Source: Promicromonospora soli (GTDB taxonomy: Bacteria > Actinomycetota > Actinomycetes > Actinomycetales > Cellulomonadaceae). Taken from it: DNA of 64,000 bases. Below are positions 35,040 through 44,080 of the stretch, piece by piece. The stretch covers positions 977,898 to 1,041,897 of the forward strand of contig NZ_BNAS01000001.1 in assembly GCF_014653785.1 (NCBI RefSeq). The letters run 5' to 3'. The position numbers and the translations under genes are program-made. Each line of letters begins with the position of its first letter. Within the stretch, counting starts at the first letter, position 1. Below the pieces are notes generated by a model. That model was given only the letters and a program-made list of their open reading frames with translations, did not search any database and was not told the origin of the DNA.

Positions 35040-36344
35040 TCAGCCGCCGCCGGTCCCCTCGATCGCGTCGGCCGCCGCCGCGACCGCCCGGTCGGCGGGC
35101 ACCAGGCGCGAGCCGAGCTCGGCGGCGCGGGCCGCGGTGGCGTCGTCGAGCACCTCGGCCAGCGCCCCGGCGAGCACACCCGGCCGCGTGAGCGTGCTCG
35201 CGCGGCGCGCGACCCCGACCCCGGCGCCGCGCAGCAGCTCGCCCCACATGGGCTGGTCGGCGGAGTACCAGCCGACGACGGCGGGCAGGCCCGCCCGCAG
35301 CACCGCCCCCGTGGTCCCGGCCCCTCCGTGGTGGACGGCGGCGCGGCAGCGGGGCAGCACGGCAGCGTGGTCGACGGCGCCCACGACGCGCACCCGCTTC
35401 TCGTCCGGTCCGGCGTCCGCGCCCCCCGCGCCGCCGGCCGCCGAGAAGTCGTTCCACCCGGCGCTGACCAGAGCCCGCACCCCGAGGTCGGCGCAGGCGG
35501 CGTCGACGGCGGCGAGCAGCGCGGGCGGGTCCGCCACGGGCATCGAGCCGAACCCGACGTAGACGGGTGGGTCGCCGGCGTCCAGCCACGCTTCGAGCCC
35601 GGCGCCGGTACCCGAGCCGGCCTCCCCGAGGCGAGCCCGGGCGTCGTCGTCCAGCGCGAGGAACCCGGTCAGCGGGCGGCGCGGGCCCCATTCGTCAGCG
35701 AGGCCCGGTACGAGCGCGGGGTCGTAGGCCTGGATCTCGACCGCCCCGGCGTCGCGCAGCCGCGTGGGCAGGTGCACGCGGGTGGCGCCCAGGCCGAGCT
35801 CGCCGCGCTGGACGTTCTCCGCCCGGCGGGTCAGGCCCCAGCGCACGCGCTCCCCCAGCGCCCAGACCGCCCGCGTGGCGCCGGGCCCGCGCACGCCGCT
35901 CACGGGCGACACCGTACGGTTGGCCCGCACCGGGCAGTAGTGCAGCGCGGCCATCCGGAGACCGCGCCGCTCGGCCACCGCGGCGGCCACCTCCTGCCCG
36001 AGCAGGCCGGTCACCACGGTGTCGGCGCCGCCGACGTCGTCCAGCAGCGCCAGCAGGCCGGTACGCAGCTCGTCCCAGCCGGCCGCCGCGACGGCGCGCA
36101 GCGCGCGCACCCGGCGCACCGGATGGGCCGATCGCATATCGCGCCGCACCAGGTCGGAGCCGAGCAGGGCCGCGGAGTCGATGCCGAGCGGCACCGGGTC
36201 CAGGCCCAGCCGCTCGGCCAGCGGCACCAGGTTCGGCGCGACGCCGGTCACCACCTCGTGCCCGCGCCGGCGCAGCTCCAGCCCCACCGCGAGGGCCGGC
36301 TGGACATCTCCTCGACTGCCCACCAGGGCCAGAACATGACGCAC
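35040..36344 (-). CDS. Glycosyltransferase, GT1/UGT-like (macrolide/glycolipid type)
   Basis: 434-residue GT-B fold enzyme of the MGT/UGT superfamily. N-terminal MRHVLALVGSRGDVQPALAV matches antibiotic and glycopeptidolipid glycosyltransferases (GSRGDVQP). C-terminal donor-site block AAVHHGGAGTTGAVLRAGLP, then VVGWYSADQPMWGELL, is complete. It is cytoplasmic. It lies tail-to-tail with acyltransferase 4 and head-to-head with acyltransferase 5, so it probably glycosylates the acceptor that these enzymes acylate. Mycobacterial glycolipid loci show a similar pairing of GT1 enzymes and acyltransferases. Confidence 0.9.
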   Translation of the reverse strand: MRHVLALVGSRGDVQPALAVGLELRRRGHEVVTGVAPNLVPLAERLGLDPVPLGIDSAALLGSDLVRRDMRSAHPVRRVRALRAVAAAGWDELRTGLLALLDDVGGADTVVTGLLGQEVAAAVAERRGLRMAALHYCPVRANRTVSPVSGVRGPGATRAVWALGERVRWGLTRRAENVQRGELGLGATRVHLPTRLRDAGAVEIQAYDPALVPGLADEWGPRRPLTGFLALDDDARARLGEAGSGTGAGLEAWLDAGDPPVYVGFGSMPVADPPALLAAVDAACADLGVRALVSAGWNDFSAAGGAGGADAGPDEKRVRVVGAVDHAAVLPRCRAAVHHGGAGTTGAVLRAGLPAVVGWYSADQPMWGELLRGAGVGVARRASTLTRPGVLAGALAEVLDDATAARAAELGSRLVPADRAVAAAADAIEGTGGG

Positions 36345-36412
36345 GCGCGCACTCTACTTACCCGCCACCCACCCCCAGGCCACCCACCCGCCTGCCCCGC
36401 ACCGGAGGCCCC

Positions 36413-37843
36413 GTGACCAGCCCAGCGACCAACCCCGCGGCGACCAACCGCCTCACCTACGACGACGACCTCTTCCTGCGCACCCGCCGCGTGCTCGGCG
36501 TCGCCGTCGTCAACCAGACCGTCTGGCGCCTGCCCGCTCCGCTCGACGGCGACGCCGTGCACGCCCTGCACCGCGGCCTCGCGAACGGCCCCCTCCAGCG
36601 GGTGGTGCGGCCCAGCCGCCTCCCCGGCGCCCGCGCCCGGTGGTCGGCCTCCACCGTGTCGCTCGACCCGGTGGTCGAGACCGCACCGGTGCCCGACGAC
36701 GCCGTCCTCGCCTGGGCGAACCGGCAGGCCCAGGTGCGCCTGGATCCCGAGAACGGCCCCACCTGGGCCCTCGCGGCGGCGCCGACGGCGGCCGGCGGGA
36801 GCCTGCTCAGCTACGTGACGTCGCACGTCGTGGCCGACGGCGGGATGCACATGGGCGCGCTCCAGGCCGCCGTCTCCGCCGCGGCCTCCGGGACCTCTGC
36901 CGACGGGGCCACCGCGGCCGACGCGGGCGGCCCGCCGTCCGAGGTCCAGCGCCTGCCCAAGGAGGGCGAGCGCATCCGCACCGGCCTGGTCGCGGACCTG
37001 CGTGACGCCACAGGCCAGGCGTGGGCGGCGGTCGGCGGCGTGCGTCAGGCGGTCCGGCAGGGTCCGGTGCCGCCGCTCATGGCGCAGCAGTCGGCGGACC
37101 GGCCCAGGCCCGAACCACGCCCCGACGACGCCGAGCTCGCCGACCCGCCGATCGTCGTGGTGGACACGGATGCCAACACCTGGCACCGCGCGGCCCACGC
37201 CGCCGGCGGCACGGCGAACTCCCTGCTCATCGCGGTGTGCACGGAGATCCTGCTCGCCGCCGGCGCGGCGACCGCCGGCATGCCGGTGCGCGTGTCGGTG
37301 CCAGTCAGCCTGCGGGGCAAGGGCGACCTGCGGTCGAACGCCACGTCGGGGGTCTCCATCGCCGTCGACACCACCGTGACGCCCGCGCCCGAGCGCGCAG
37401 GCGTGGTGGCCGACATGGCCCAGATCCGGGCAAGCGCCGCAGCCGAGTTCAGGGGCCTGACCTCCGGCACCCGGGTGGACACCCTGGGCCCGCTGAAGCC
37501 GCTCATGCAGATGGTGCCCGATGCCGTCGCCAAGCGCGCCGCGCGCGACGCCACCGCACCGCTGTGCCTGGCCTCCAACCTGGGCCGGCTGCCCGCGGCG
37601 TTCGCTGCGCCGCTCGGCACTCCGGCCGCCAGCGTGCTCATGCGCGGCATCACCCAGGGACTCACCCGCGGGCGGCTGCGCCAGATGCGGGGCGGCCTGG
37701 ACTCCTGGTGGTCCGAGCACGACGGCGTCGCCACCCTCGCGGTGCTCGGGCTGGACGACGAGCGGCTCGGCGAGCCCGCTCAGGTGCGCGCGGCGATCGA
37801 GAGCGTGTTCGCCCGGCACGGCCTGCCGGTCCGCTTCTGGTAA
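36413..37843 (+). CDS. WS/DGAT-like stand-alone acyltransferase 5
   Basis: 476-residue homologue of acyltransferase 4: LTYDDDLFLRTRRVLGVAVV, catalytic SHVVADGG (H138, D142, G143), VRVSVPVSLRGKGDLRSNAT, LCLASNLGRLPAAFAAPLGT. The VSLRGKGDLRSNATSGVSI block resembles the wax ester synthase C-terminal lobe. GTG start at 36413 with GGAGG 5 bp upstream; starts further upstream lack similarity. It diverges from the glycosyltransferase (68 bp gap) and converges on the ketopantoate-reductase-like gene. Function: O-acyl transfer, inferred. Confidence 0.78.
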   Translation: MTSPATNPAATNRLTYDDDLFLRTRRVLGVAVVNQTVWRLPAPLDGDAVHALHRGLANGPLQRVVRPSRLPGARARWSASTVSLDPVVETAPVPDDAVLAWANRQAQVRLDPENGPTWALAAAPTAAGGSLLSYVTSHVVADGGMHMGALQAAVSAAASGTSADGATAADAGGPPSEVQRLPKEGERIRTGLVADLRDATGQAWAAVGGVRQAVRQGPVPPLMAQQSADRPRPEPRPDDAELADPPIVVVDTDANTWHRAAHAAGGTANSLLIAVCTEILLAAGAATAGMPVRVSVPVSLRGKGDLRSNATSGVSIAVDTTVTPAPERAGVVADMAQIRASAAAEFRGLTSGTRVDTLGPLKPLMQMVPDAVAKRAARDATAPLCLASNLGRLPAAFAAPLGTPAASVLMRGITQGLTRGRLRQMRGGLDSWWSEHDGVATLAVLGLDDERLGEPAQVRAAIESVFARHGLPVRFW

Positions 37844-37855
37844 CCCGGCGCCCGG

Positions 37856-38749
37856 TCAGGCTTTGACCGACGCCGCCAGGCGGTCCACCGTCGACGTCAG
37901 CACGGGCATCACTACCCCGTGCCGCTGACCTGCCCGCAGGATCGCGCCGCCGATCGCGTCGAGCTCGCCCGGCCGCCCCGCCGACAGGTCGGCCTCCAGG
38001 GAGCCGACGGTCTGGGGCGGCAGGGCCGCGAGCAGCTCGCGCAGCTCGTCGCCCGTCGACGGCACGCCCTCGGCCGACGCGACAGCGGCGATCTCGCGCA
38101 GCAGCCCGGCGGTGAGCTCTGGATCGCGGTCCAGCGCCTCCCCGATACCGACCTTCCAGATCGAGGTCAGCAGTGACAGGCCGGCGAGGAACCGCAGCTT
38201 CTTCCAGAGCACCTCTGCCTCCGTCCCGCCGGTGGTCAGCTGGGCGCCCGTGTCGCGCAGGGCGGCGGTCAGGCCGAGGTCCTCCGCCGCGTCCGGCACC
38301 ACGATCGTGAGCAGGTTGAACGAGTGGGTGACCGTCGCGGGGCGCGGGCCGCCCACCGGAGTGCGGCGTGTCTGGCCGGCAACCGTCGCCCCGTAGACAC
38401 GCGCCTCCGGCGCCGCCGCACGGAGCCGGTCCATGTGCTCCACGCCGTTGAGCAGGGCTATCACCTCGGTCGGCGCCGCGTCGCGCAGCAGGCCCGCCGC
38501 CGCGGCGACGCCGTCCGCCTTGACCGCCACCAGGACCCGTGCGCCCCGCGGCACCGTCGTGGAGGCGGGCAGGGGCGCGTGCCAGGCGCCGAAGAGGTCG
38601 GTCACGACGTCGAGCCCGTGCTCGTTGATGTGGGAGGCGGTCGGCTCGCGCGCGACCACCGTGACGTCATGCCCCGCGCGCTGCATCAGGGCGGCCATGA
38701 GGCCGCCGATCGCGCCCGGGCCGATCACGGCGATCGGCGCACCGGTCAT
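37856..38749 (-). CDS. Ketopantoate reductase (ApbA/PanE) family oxidoreductase
   Basis: 297-residue NADPH-dependent reductase. Rossmann motif APIAVIGPGAIGGLMAAL, mid-domain VLVAVKADG, LLNGVEHMDRL, and the catalytic Lys region EVLWKKLRFLAGLSLLTSI. The C-terminal helical domain ends with GELDAIGGAILRAGQRHGV, where the family motif is typically E(L/I)D.(L)NG. It could be PanE for pantothenate synthesis or a paralogue making a 2-hydroxy acid for the neighbouring acyltransferase locus; sequence alone does not decide. Confidence 0.85.
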   Translation of the reverse strand: MTGAPIAVIGPGAIGGLMAALMQRAGHDVTVVAREPTASHINEHGLDVVTDLFGAWHAPLPASTTVPRGARVLVAVKADGVAAAAGLLRDAAPTEVIALLNGVEHMDRLRAAAPEARVYGATVAGQTRRTPVGGPRPATVTHSFNLLTIVVPDAAEDLGLTAALRDTGAQLTTGGTEAEVLWKKLRFLAGLSLLTSIWKVGIGEALDRDPELTAGLLREIAAVASAEGVPSTGDELRELLAALPPQTVGSLEADLSAGRPGELDAIGGAILRAGQRHGVVMPVLTSTVDRLAASVKA

Positions 38750-38792
38750 GCTCTGCCTGGCTGTCGCACGGTCCCGTGGTTCCGCATCCGGC

Positions 38793-39221
38793 TCATGCGG
38801 CCATCCGCACGGGAGGGTGCCCTTTCGGCTGGGGTACGACGCTGGGTGTGCCCGGCTTGCGACGTCGGGTCGTCACGAGAACTCCGACCGACGCCGCCGC
38901 GAACGACAGGGCCCCGAACCCGGTGGACCAGCCGTCCAGGTCGACCGTCAGGGCGAAGACGACGATCGCCGCGACCGGCGGCACCATCCCGACGAGGACC
39001 GACACGCGAGGCAGACCGAGGCCGCGCACCGTCCGCGCCACGGCCCAGCCGACGAGGGCCCAGGTGAGCAGCGCGATCGCCGCACCACCGAAGGAGGCGA
39101 AGAGCTCACCGGCGTTGTGCGCGCCCGTCGGGGGCCCGAAGTAGAAGAGGTCAGTGGTCGCCACAAGCACCAGGAACCCCACGATCGCGACCACTGGGGT
39201 CACGAGAGAGCGTCTCAACAC
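38793..39221 (-). CDS. Four-helix membrane protein of unknown function
   Basis: 142-residue protein with four predicted membrane helices (about 8-23, 42-62, 72-90, 98-117) and a basic, Pro-rich C-terminal tail. I do not recognise the family. The GTG start has a strong GGAGGCGGAG site. A TATAAA at 39274-39269 and CTGACA at 39299-39294 on the minus strand form a possible promoter with a long 19-bp spacer. It lies 43 bp upstream of the reductase gene and may be co-transcribed with it. Confidence 0.65.
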   Translation of the reverse strand: MLRRSLVTPVVAIVGFLVLVATTDLFYFGPPTGAHNAGELFASFGGAAIALLTWALVGWAVARTVRGLGLPRVSVLVGMVPPVAAIVVFALTVDLDGWSTGFGALSFAAASVGVLVTTRRRKPGTPSVVPQPKGHPPVRMAA

Positions 39222-39268
39222 TCCGCCTCCGCACTGAGGGACTACGCCGGACTTTCCAGGCGCGCACC

Positions 39269-39299
39269 TTTATACCAAATCGTTACCACGCGATGTCAG
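39269..39299 (-). promoter_or_regulatory. Possible promoter of the four-helix membrane protein gene
   Basis: Minus-strand CTGACA and TATAAA, spacer 19 bp. The -10 context GGTATAAA is the same as in the acyltransferase promoter at 33241-33270, but no TTCACC palindrome is present. Confidence 0.4.
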
Positions 39300-39364
39300 C
39301 GCGTCACTCTCAATTCACCCACACATGACCACCTGAATGCAAAAGGTACGGTGTCGGGGATCGC

Positions 39365-40762
39365 TCAGAGCGCCTGAACTATCAGCTCGACCTGGTCCTT
39401 CGCGTCCCCGAACAGCATCGCCGTGTTCTCGCGGAAGAACAATGGGTTCTGCACGCCCGCATACCCGGTGGCCATGGACCGCTTGAAGACGACCACCTCT
39501 CGGGCCTGCCACACCTCGAGCACCGGCATGCCGGCGATGGGCGAGGTGGGGTCGTCCTGCGCGGCCGGGTTCACCGTGTCGTTGGCGCCGATCACCAGCA
39601 CGACGTCGGTGCTGGGAAAGTCGTCGTTGATCTCGTCCATGCCGAGCACCTGGTCGTAGGGCACCTTCGCCTCGGCCAGCAGCACGTTCATGTGGCCCGG
39701 CAGCCGGCCGGCCACCGGGTGGATGCCGAACCGCACCGTGGTCCCGCGTGCCGTCAGCTTCGCGACGAGGTCCGCTACGGGGTACTGGGCCTTCGCCACC
39801 GCCATGCCGTAGCCCGGCACCACGATCACCGAACGGGCGGCGATCAGCCGGTCGGCCACCTCGAGCGCCGTCGTCTCCCGGTACGAGCCCGGCTCGGCCG
39901 CGCCGCCCTGCGGCAGGGCCGCCGCGTCCCCGGTGCCGAACCCGCCCAGTATCACGCTCACGAACGAACGGTTCATCGCCCGGCACATGAGGTAGCTGAG
40001 GATCGCACCCGACGACCCGACGAGCGCGCCAGTGATGATGAGCAGGTCGTTGCCGAGCATGAACCCGGCCGCCGCCGCCGCCCACCCCGAGTAGGAGTTC
40101 AGCATCGAGACGACGACGGGCATGTCGCCCCCGCCGATCGCCGCCACCAGGTGCCAGCCCAGGGCCAGCGCGACCGCGGTCATGAGCAGCAGCGGGACCA
40201 GGCCCGACTCGCCGGCCGCGAGGAACCACCACAGCAGTCCCGCGCACGCCACGAGCGCGGCCAGGTTGAGCCAGTTGCGGCCGGGCAGCAGCAGCGGGAA
40301 CGACCGGAGCCGGCCCGACAGCTTCCCGAACGCCACCACGGACCCGGTGAACGTCACGGCACCGATCAGCACGCCGAGGAACACCTCGACGAGGTGCACC
40401 GTGCCGCCCGGGTCGGTCAGGTAGGACCCGAAGCCGACCAGCACCGCCGCCGCGCCGACGAACGAGTGCAGCAGGGCGATCAGCTCGGGCATCTGCGTCA
40501 TCTCGACGGTCCGGGCCCGCCACGTGCCGACCGCCGCGCCCACCAGGAGGACCAGCAGGATCAGGCCGGCCGTCACGCCGACGGGCCGCTCGGACCGGTC
40601 CAGCGCGAGCGCTACCGTGGCCACCAGCGCGAGCCCCATGCCGGTCATGCCGAGCAGCACGCCGCGCCGCGCGGTCTCCTGCTTCGACAGCCCGGCCAGG
40701 GACAGCACGAAGAGCACCGCCGCCACCAGGTACACGGCCTGGACCAGGGACTCGACGGTCAT
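39365..40762 (-). CDS. pntB: Proton-translocating NAD(P) transhydrogenase, beta subunit
   Basis: 465-residue membrane subunit: about nine helices followed by the NADP-binding domain III ([79 protein letters not shown]). It couples hydride transfer from NADH to NADP+ with proton entry and supplies NADPH. The start overlaps the pntA stop as ATGA. Full length and canonical. Confidence 0.97.
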   Translation of the reverse strand: MTVESLVQAVYLVAAVLFVLSLAGLSKQETARRGVLLGMTGMGLALVATVALALDRSERPVGVTAGLILLVLLVGAAVGTWRARTVEMTQMPELIALLHSFVGAAAVLVGFGSYLTDPGGTVHLVEVFLGVLIGAVTFTGSVVAFGKLSGRLRSFPLLLPGRNWLNLAALVACAGLLWWFLAAGESGLVPLLLMTAVALALGWHLVAAIGGGDMPVVVSMLNSYSGWAAAAAGFMLGNDLLIITGALVGSSGAILSYLMCRAMNRSFVSVILGGFGTGDAAALPQGGAAEPGSYRETTALEVADRLIAARSVIVVPGYGMAVAKAQYPVADLVAKLTARGTTVRFGIHPVAGRLPGHMNVLLAEAKVPYDQVLGMDEINDDFPSTDVVLVIGANDTVNPAAQDDPTSPIAGMPVLEVWQAREVVVFKRSMATGYAGVQNPLFFRENTAMLFGDAKDQVELIVQAL

Positions 40763-42438
40763 CGGGCCCTCCCGCCGGAGGCGCCGCCCCGGGTGGTCGA
40801 GGCCGTCGGGACCGGGCCGCCCCGGTGGAACATCGCGAGCATGCGGTGGGTCACGAGGAACCCGCCGAAGATGTTGATGCTCGCCACCGCCGACGCCAGC
40901 ACGGCCAGCGTGGTGACCACCGGGTCCGACGACCCGATCTGCAGCATCGCCCCGACCAGGATGATCCCGGAGATCGCGTTGGTCTGGGACATGAGCGGGG
41001 TGTGCAGGGCGTGGCTGACGTGCGAGATCACGTAGAACCCAACCACGACGGCGAGCGCCAGCACGGTGAAGTGCGCTGCCTCGTCGGCGGGCGACGACGC
41101 GATGGCCAGCGCGGCCAGCACGGCGCCGAGGCCGATCAGCACGGCGTTCATCACTGGTCGAGCCTTAGCGGGTCGAGCCTGCCGAGACCCGGCCCCCGCA
41201 TGTCGAACCTGCGACCCCGCCCCCGCTGGTCGAGCCGGTCGAGGCCCGGACGAGGTCTCGAGAGGCTGGACCAGCGCGGGCGCCGACACCGCCACCGGGG
41301 GCGGAGGCCACAGCACCTCGCCGTCCCGGGCCACGGTCATGCCGCGCACGACGACGTCGTCCGGATCGAGCGCGAGGCGACCGTCACGCTCCGGCGTGCC
41401 GAGCTGGACGAGGTTGGCCACGGCCGTGCCGAGCAGCTCCGAGGTGTGCCGGGGCATGCGGTCGGGCAGGTCGGTGTAGCCGAGGATCACCACGCCGTTG
41501 GCGGTGACCACCCGCTCCCCCGGCACCGTCAGCTCGCAGTTGCCGCCGCCGGGCGCCGCGAGGTCGACTATCACGCTGCCGGGCCGCATGTTGGCAACCA
41601 TCTCGGCGGTGATCGTGATGGGCGCGGTGCCGCGGACGAGCGCCGTCGTGACGACTATGTCGGCGGTGGCCGTCTCGACGCCGTACGCCCGCAGCGCCGC
41701 CGCCTCCTGGTCGGCGGTGAGCGCCGAGGCGTAACCGTCGGCGCTGACCTGCTGCGCGGCGTCGTCGGCCCGGACCACCGTGGCGCCCATGGACTCGATC
41801 TGCTCCGCGACCTCCGGGCGGACGTCGAAGGCACGCACCTGCGCGCCGAGGCTGCCTGCCGCGCCGATGGCCGCGAGCCCGGCCACGCCGGCGCCGATCA
41901 CGAAGACGTTGGCGGGCGGGGTGGTGCCCGCCGCGGTGACCTGGCCGGAGAACATGCCACCGAACTCGGCGGCGGCCTCGACCACCGCCCGGTACCCCGC
42001 GACGTTCGACAGCGCGCTCAGCACGTCGAGCGACTGCGCCCGGGAGATGCGCGGCACGGCGTCCAGGGCGAGGGCGGTGACCCGGCGGTTGGCGAGCGCC
42101 CGCACCAGGTCGGGGCGCGCAGCGGGGGCGATCTGGGCGATCAGCACGGCCCCGATCCGCAGCCGGTCCGGGCCCCGTGCGCCCGCTCGCAGCCCCGCCG
42201 GCCCGGGCGCGGCCAGCACGTCGGGCGCCCGGGTGACGGCGACGATGTCGGCGGCCCACGCCTCGCCGTCGGGCACGACGGCGGCGCCCGCGGCCTCGTA
42301 CGCCGCGTCGGGGAAGCCCGCCGCAGCCCCGGCGCCCGCCCCGATCGCGACGTCGTAGCCGAGACCGACCAGCCGCGTGGTGGTCGCGGGGGTGGCAGGC
42401 ACGAGCGGCCCGCCGTCGTCCGGTATGCCGATGCGCAT
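40759..42438 (-). CDS. pntA: NAD(P) transhydrogenase alpha subunit, domain I fused to membrane part
   Basis: 559-residue protein. Residues 1-388 are the NAD-binding domain I (MRIGIPDD..., NAD fold [32 protein letters not shown]). Residues 430-559 are the short membrane subunit (three helices, [17 protein letters not shown]). In many actinobacteria these are two genes (pntAA, pntAB); here they are in one frame, joined by residues 389-428 that are encoded by GTCGA-type repeats. M430 (41151) could still be a separate start, but no ribosome site precedes it. AAGGAGGG before ATG 42438 fixes the start. Confidence 0.93.
   Translation of the reverse strand: MRIGIPDDGGPLVPATPATTTRLVGLGYDVAIGAGAGAAAGFPDAAYEAAGAAVVPDGEAWAADIVAVTRAPDVLAAPGPAGLRAGARGPDRLRIGAVLIAQIAPAARPDLVRALANRRVTALALDAVPRISRAQSLDVLSALSNVAGYRAVVEAAAEFGGMFSGQVTAAGTTPPANVFVIGAGVAGLAAIGAAGSLGAQVRAFDVRPEVAEQIESMGATVVRADDAAQQVSADGYASALTADQEAAALRAYGVETATADIVVTTALVRGTAPITITAEMVANMRPGSVIVDLAAPGGGNCELTVPGERVVTANGVVILGYTDLPDRMPRHTSELLGTAVANLVQLGTPERDGRLALDPDDVVVRGMTVARDGEVLWPPPPVAVSAPALVQPLETSSGPRPARPAGAGSQVRHAGAGSRQARPAKARPVMNAVLIGLGAVLAALAIASSPADEAAHFTVLALAVVVGFYVISHVSHALHTPLMSQTNAISGIILVGAMLQIGSSDPVVTTLAVLASAVASINIFGGFLVTHRMLAMFHRGGPVPTASTTRGGASGGRAR
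41156..41272. repeat. Cluster of GTCGA-type repeats in the pntA linker
   Basis: GGTCGAGCCTGCCGAGACC (41171-41189) differs at one base from the arm at 34134. Further copies are at 41156-41165 (partial) and 41228-41246, and an inverted copy GGTCTCGAGAGGCTGGACC is at 41254-41272. All are translated in frame as a Pro/Ala/Arg-rich linker. Confidence 0.85.
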
Positions 42439-42503
42439 GTGACCCTCCTTGCTCACGTGCGCAACCTACCGCTCAGGCCGCCTGTCCGGGCGCAACCCGT
42501 TGC

Positions 42504-43781
42504 CTATGCCGAGTCCACCGGCACCGGGAAGGTGACCGGGAGGCTCACCGGCTGGCGGATCCACAGCGTCTGTTCCCAGGCGACGTCGGTGGCGGGGATC
42601 CGCAGGACGACGTCGAGCCGGCGCAGGATGGTCTCGACGGCGATCCGGGCGATCACGCGCGCCGTGCGGGGCGCCGGGCAGGCGTGCGGTCCGGTGCCGA
42701 ACGACACGTGGGCGCGGCTGCCGAGGTGGTCCCAGGGGTCACCGGTGTCCATCCGCGGGTCGGTGTTCGCGGCGTGGACGGCCAGGATGAGCGGGTCGCC
42801 GGCCGCGATGAGCTTGTCGTCCAGCACGATGTCCTGGCGAGCGAAGCGGGGCATGGTGTGGATCGTCGGGGTGGAGCGCCACAGCACCTCGTCCATCGCG
42901 TTGTCCAGGTCGATGCGGCCGCCGTGCAGCCGCCCCGAGAACCGCGAGTCAGTGAGGGTCAGCAGCAGGGTCTGCGCCACCCACGCCGTCAGCGTGAGGT
43001 TGCCCGCGTAGGCCACCGTGAGCAGGGTGTGGGTCACCTCGATGTCCTCGCGCATGTTCGGGTGCGCGACCAGCGAGCTCGCGAGGTCCCGCTTCGGGAG
43101 CGCGCGGCGGTTCGCCACGAGGTCGCCGAGCAACCGGTCGGCCTCCGCCACGGCGGGAGCCGCGTCGGTCCCGCCCGCGGCCATCCGGCGGGTCAGGTCG
43201 AACAGGCGCTGGCCGTCCTCCGGGCCGAACCCGATCATGTCGGCGACGACGAGGAAGGGGATCACCGACGCGTACTCGAGCATCAGGTCCGCGCGGCCGC
43301 GGTCCTCGAACCGGTCGATGAGCAAGTTGCAGAGGGACCGCGCCTTGCCCGCGGTGATGCCTTCGGAGAGCTGCTCGAACGCGTCGTCGAGCGGCTCGCG
43401 CAGGCGCTGCCGCAGCGCGCCGTCGGTGTGGTTGGCGGACAGGCGCTGGTGCGAGGTGAAGGCCGGGCGCAGGCCCGACGTCGTCGGCAGGCCGCCGCGC
43501 GCGTGCCCGTTCCACGTCTGTGGGTTGGTGGAGAAGATGTGCTCGTTGCGCATGACGTCGTAGACGAGCCGCTGCCCCATGACCAGCCAGGCCGGCACAC
43601 CGGGCTCCAGCTCGACGGGGGCAACCTCGCCCCACTCCTGCTCGAGCTCGTCGTAGAACTCGCGCGGTTCGGGCAGTGCCGACGCCCGCACCAGCGGCTT
43701 CAGGTTGGAAAGGCCGCTGAGCCGCAGCGGCCTGGTGCCACGCCAGGGACGCTCCTGGGCGTTCTGCAGGTCATCGAGCAC
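42504..43781 (-). CDS. Cytochrome P450, conservon (CYP157/154)-like
   Basis: 425-residue P450. The heme ligand is C368 in FGTGPHACPAP, and the K-helix ExxR is present (EVLWR, 298-302). The I-helix reads AYAGNLTLT (258-265) and lacks the usual acid-Thr pair of AGxDT/AGxET, so oxygen activation may be unusual. WNGHARGGLPTTSG and the heme motif ending CPAP recall the P450s of Streptomyces conservon (cvn) operons, but no cvnA-D genes are adjacent. GTG start. Redox partners are not nearby. Divergent from an IclR-family regulator. Confidence 0.85.
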   Translation of the reverse strand: MLDDLQNAQERPWRGTRPLRLSGLSNLKPLVRASALPEPREFYDELEQEWGEVAPVELEPGVPAWLVMGQRLVYDVMRNEHIFSTNPQTWNGHARGGLPTTSGLRPAFTSHQRLSANHTDGALRQRLREPLDDAFEQLSEGITAGKARSLCNLLIDRFEDRGRADLMLEYASVIPFLVVADMIGFGPEDGQRLFDLTRRMAAGGTDAAPAVAEADRLLGDLVANRRALPKRDLASSLVAHPNMREDIEVTHTLLTVAYAGNLTLTAWVAQTLLLTLTDSRFSGRLHGGRIDLDNAMDEVLWRSTPTIHTMPRFARQDIVLDDKLIAAGDPLILAVHAANTDPRMDTGDPWDHLGSRAHVSFGTGPHACPAPRTARVIARIAVETILRRLDVVLRIPATDVAWEQTLWIRQPVSLPVTFPVPVDSA

Positions 43782-44080
43782 TGTGGCCGACCCTCTCGGA
43801 GGGGGAAACCGGCCCGCACCGACAGGCCGAAAGCGCGGATAGCACTTGCCGGATATTAGCCTGTTCAGGTAAATTCATTGATTCGCCGTATCTGTGCTAG
43901 CCCTCTTCGATGGCAGAGGGTGAAAACCACACGTTTTGCTGTTCATGGCCATACCCGTGGTTAGCATGGCTTGCGAGGGCACAAACTGTTGCACCCTCGA
44001 TCCACCCTGTCGAGACCCATCGGGACGAGACAACAGTCGAGAAAGACATCGTCGGCCATGCCGGCGAGCAAGGGGGGCAC
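43782..44080. promoter_or_regulatory. Divergent control region, P450/IclR
   Basis: 299 bp with two inverted repeats: CCCTCT(N8)AGAGGG at 43901-43920 and AAAAC-CACAC-GTTTT at 43923-43937. These are candidate regulator sites. A partial GTCGA-type repeat (CCTGTCGAGACC, 44006-44017) is also present. No gene is recognised; the open frame here lacks protein features. Confidence 0.5.

Noticed and set aside
28791-37843. A non-ribosomal peptide synthetase cluster
   Set aside because: Condensation-type folds are present but there is no adenylation, carrier, thioesterase or PKS domain anywhere in the region.
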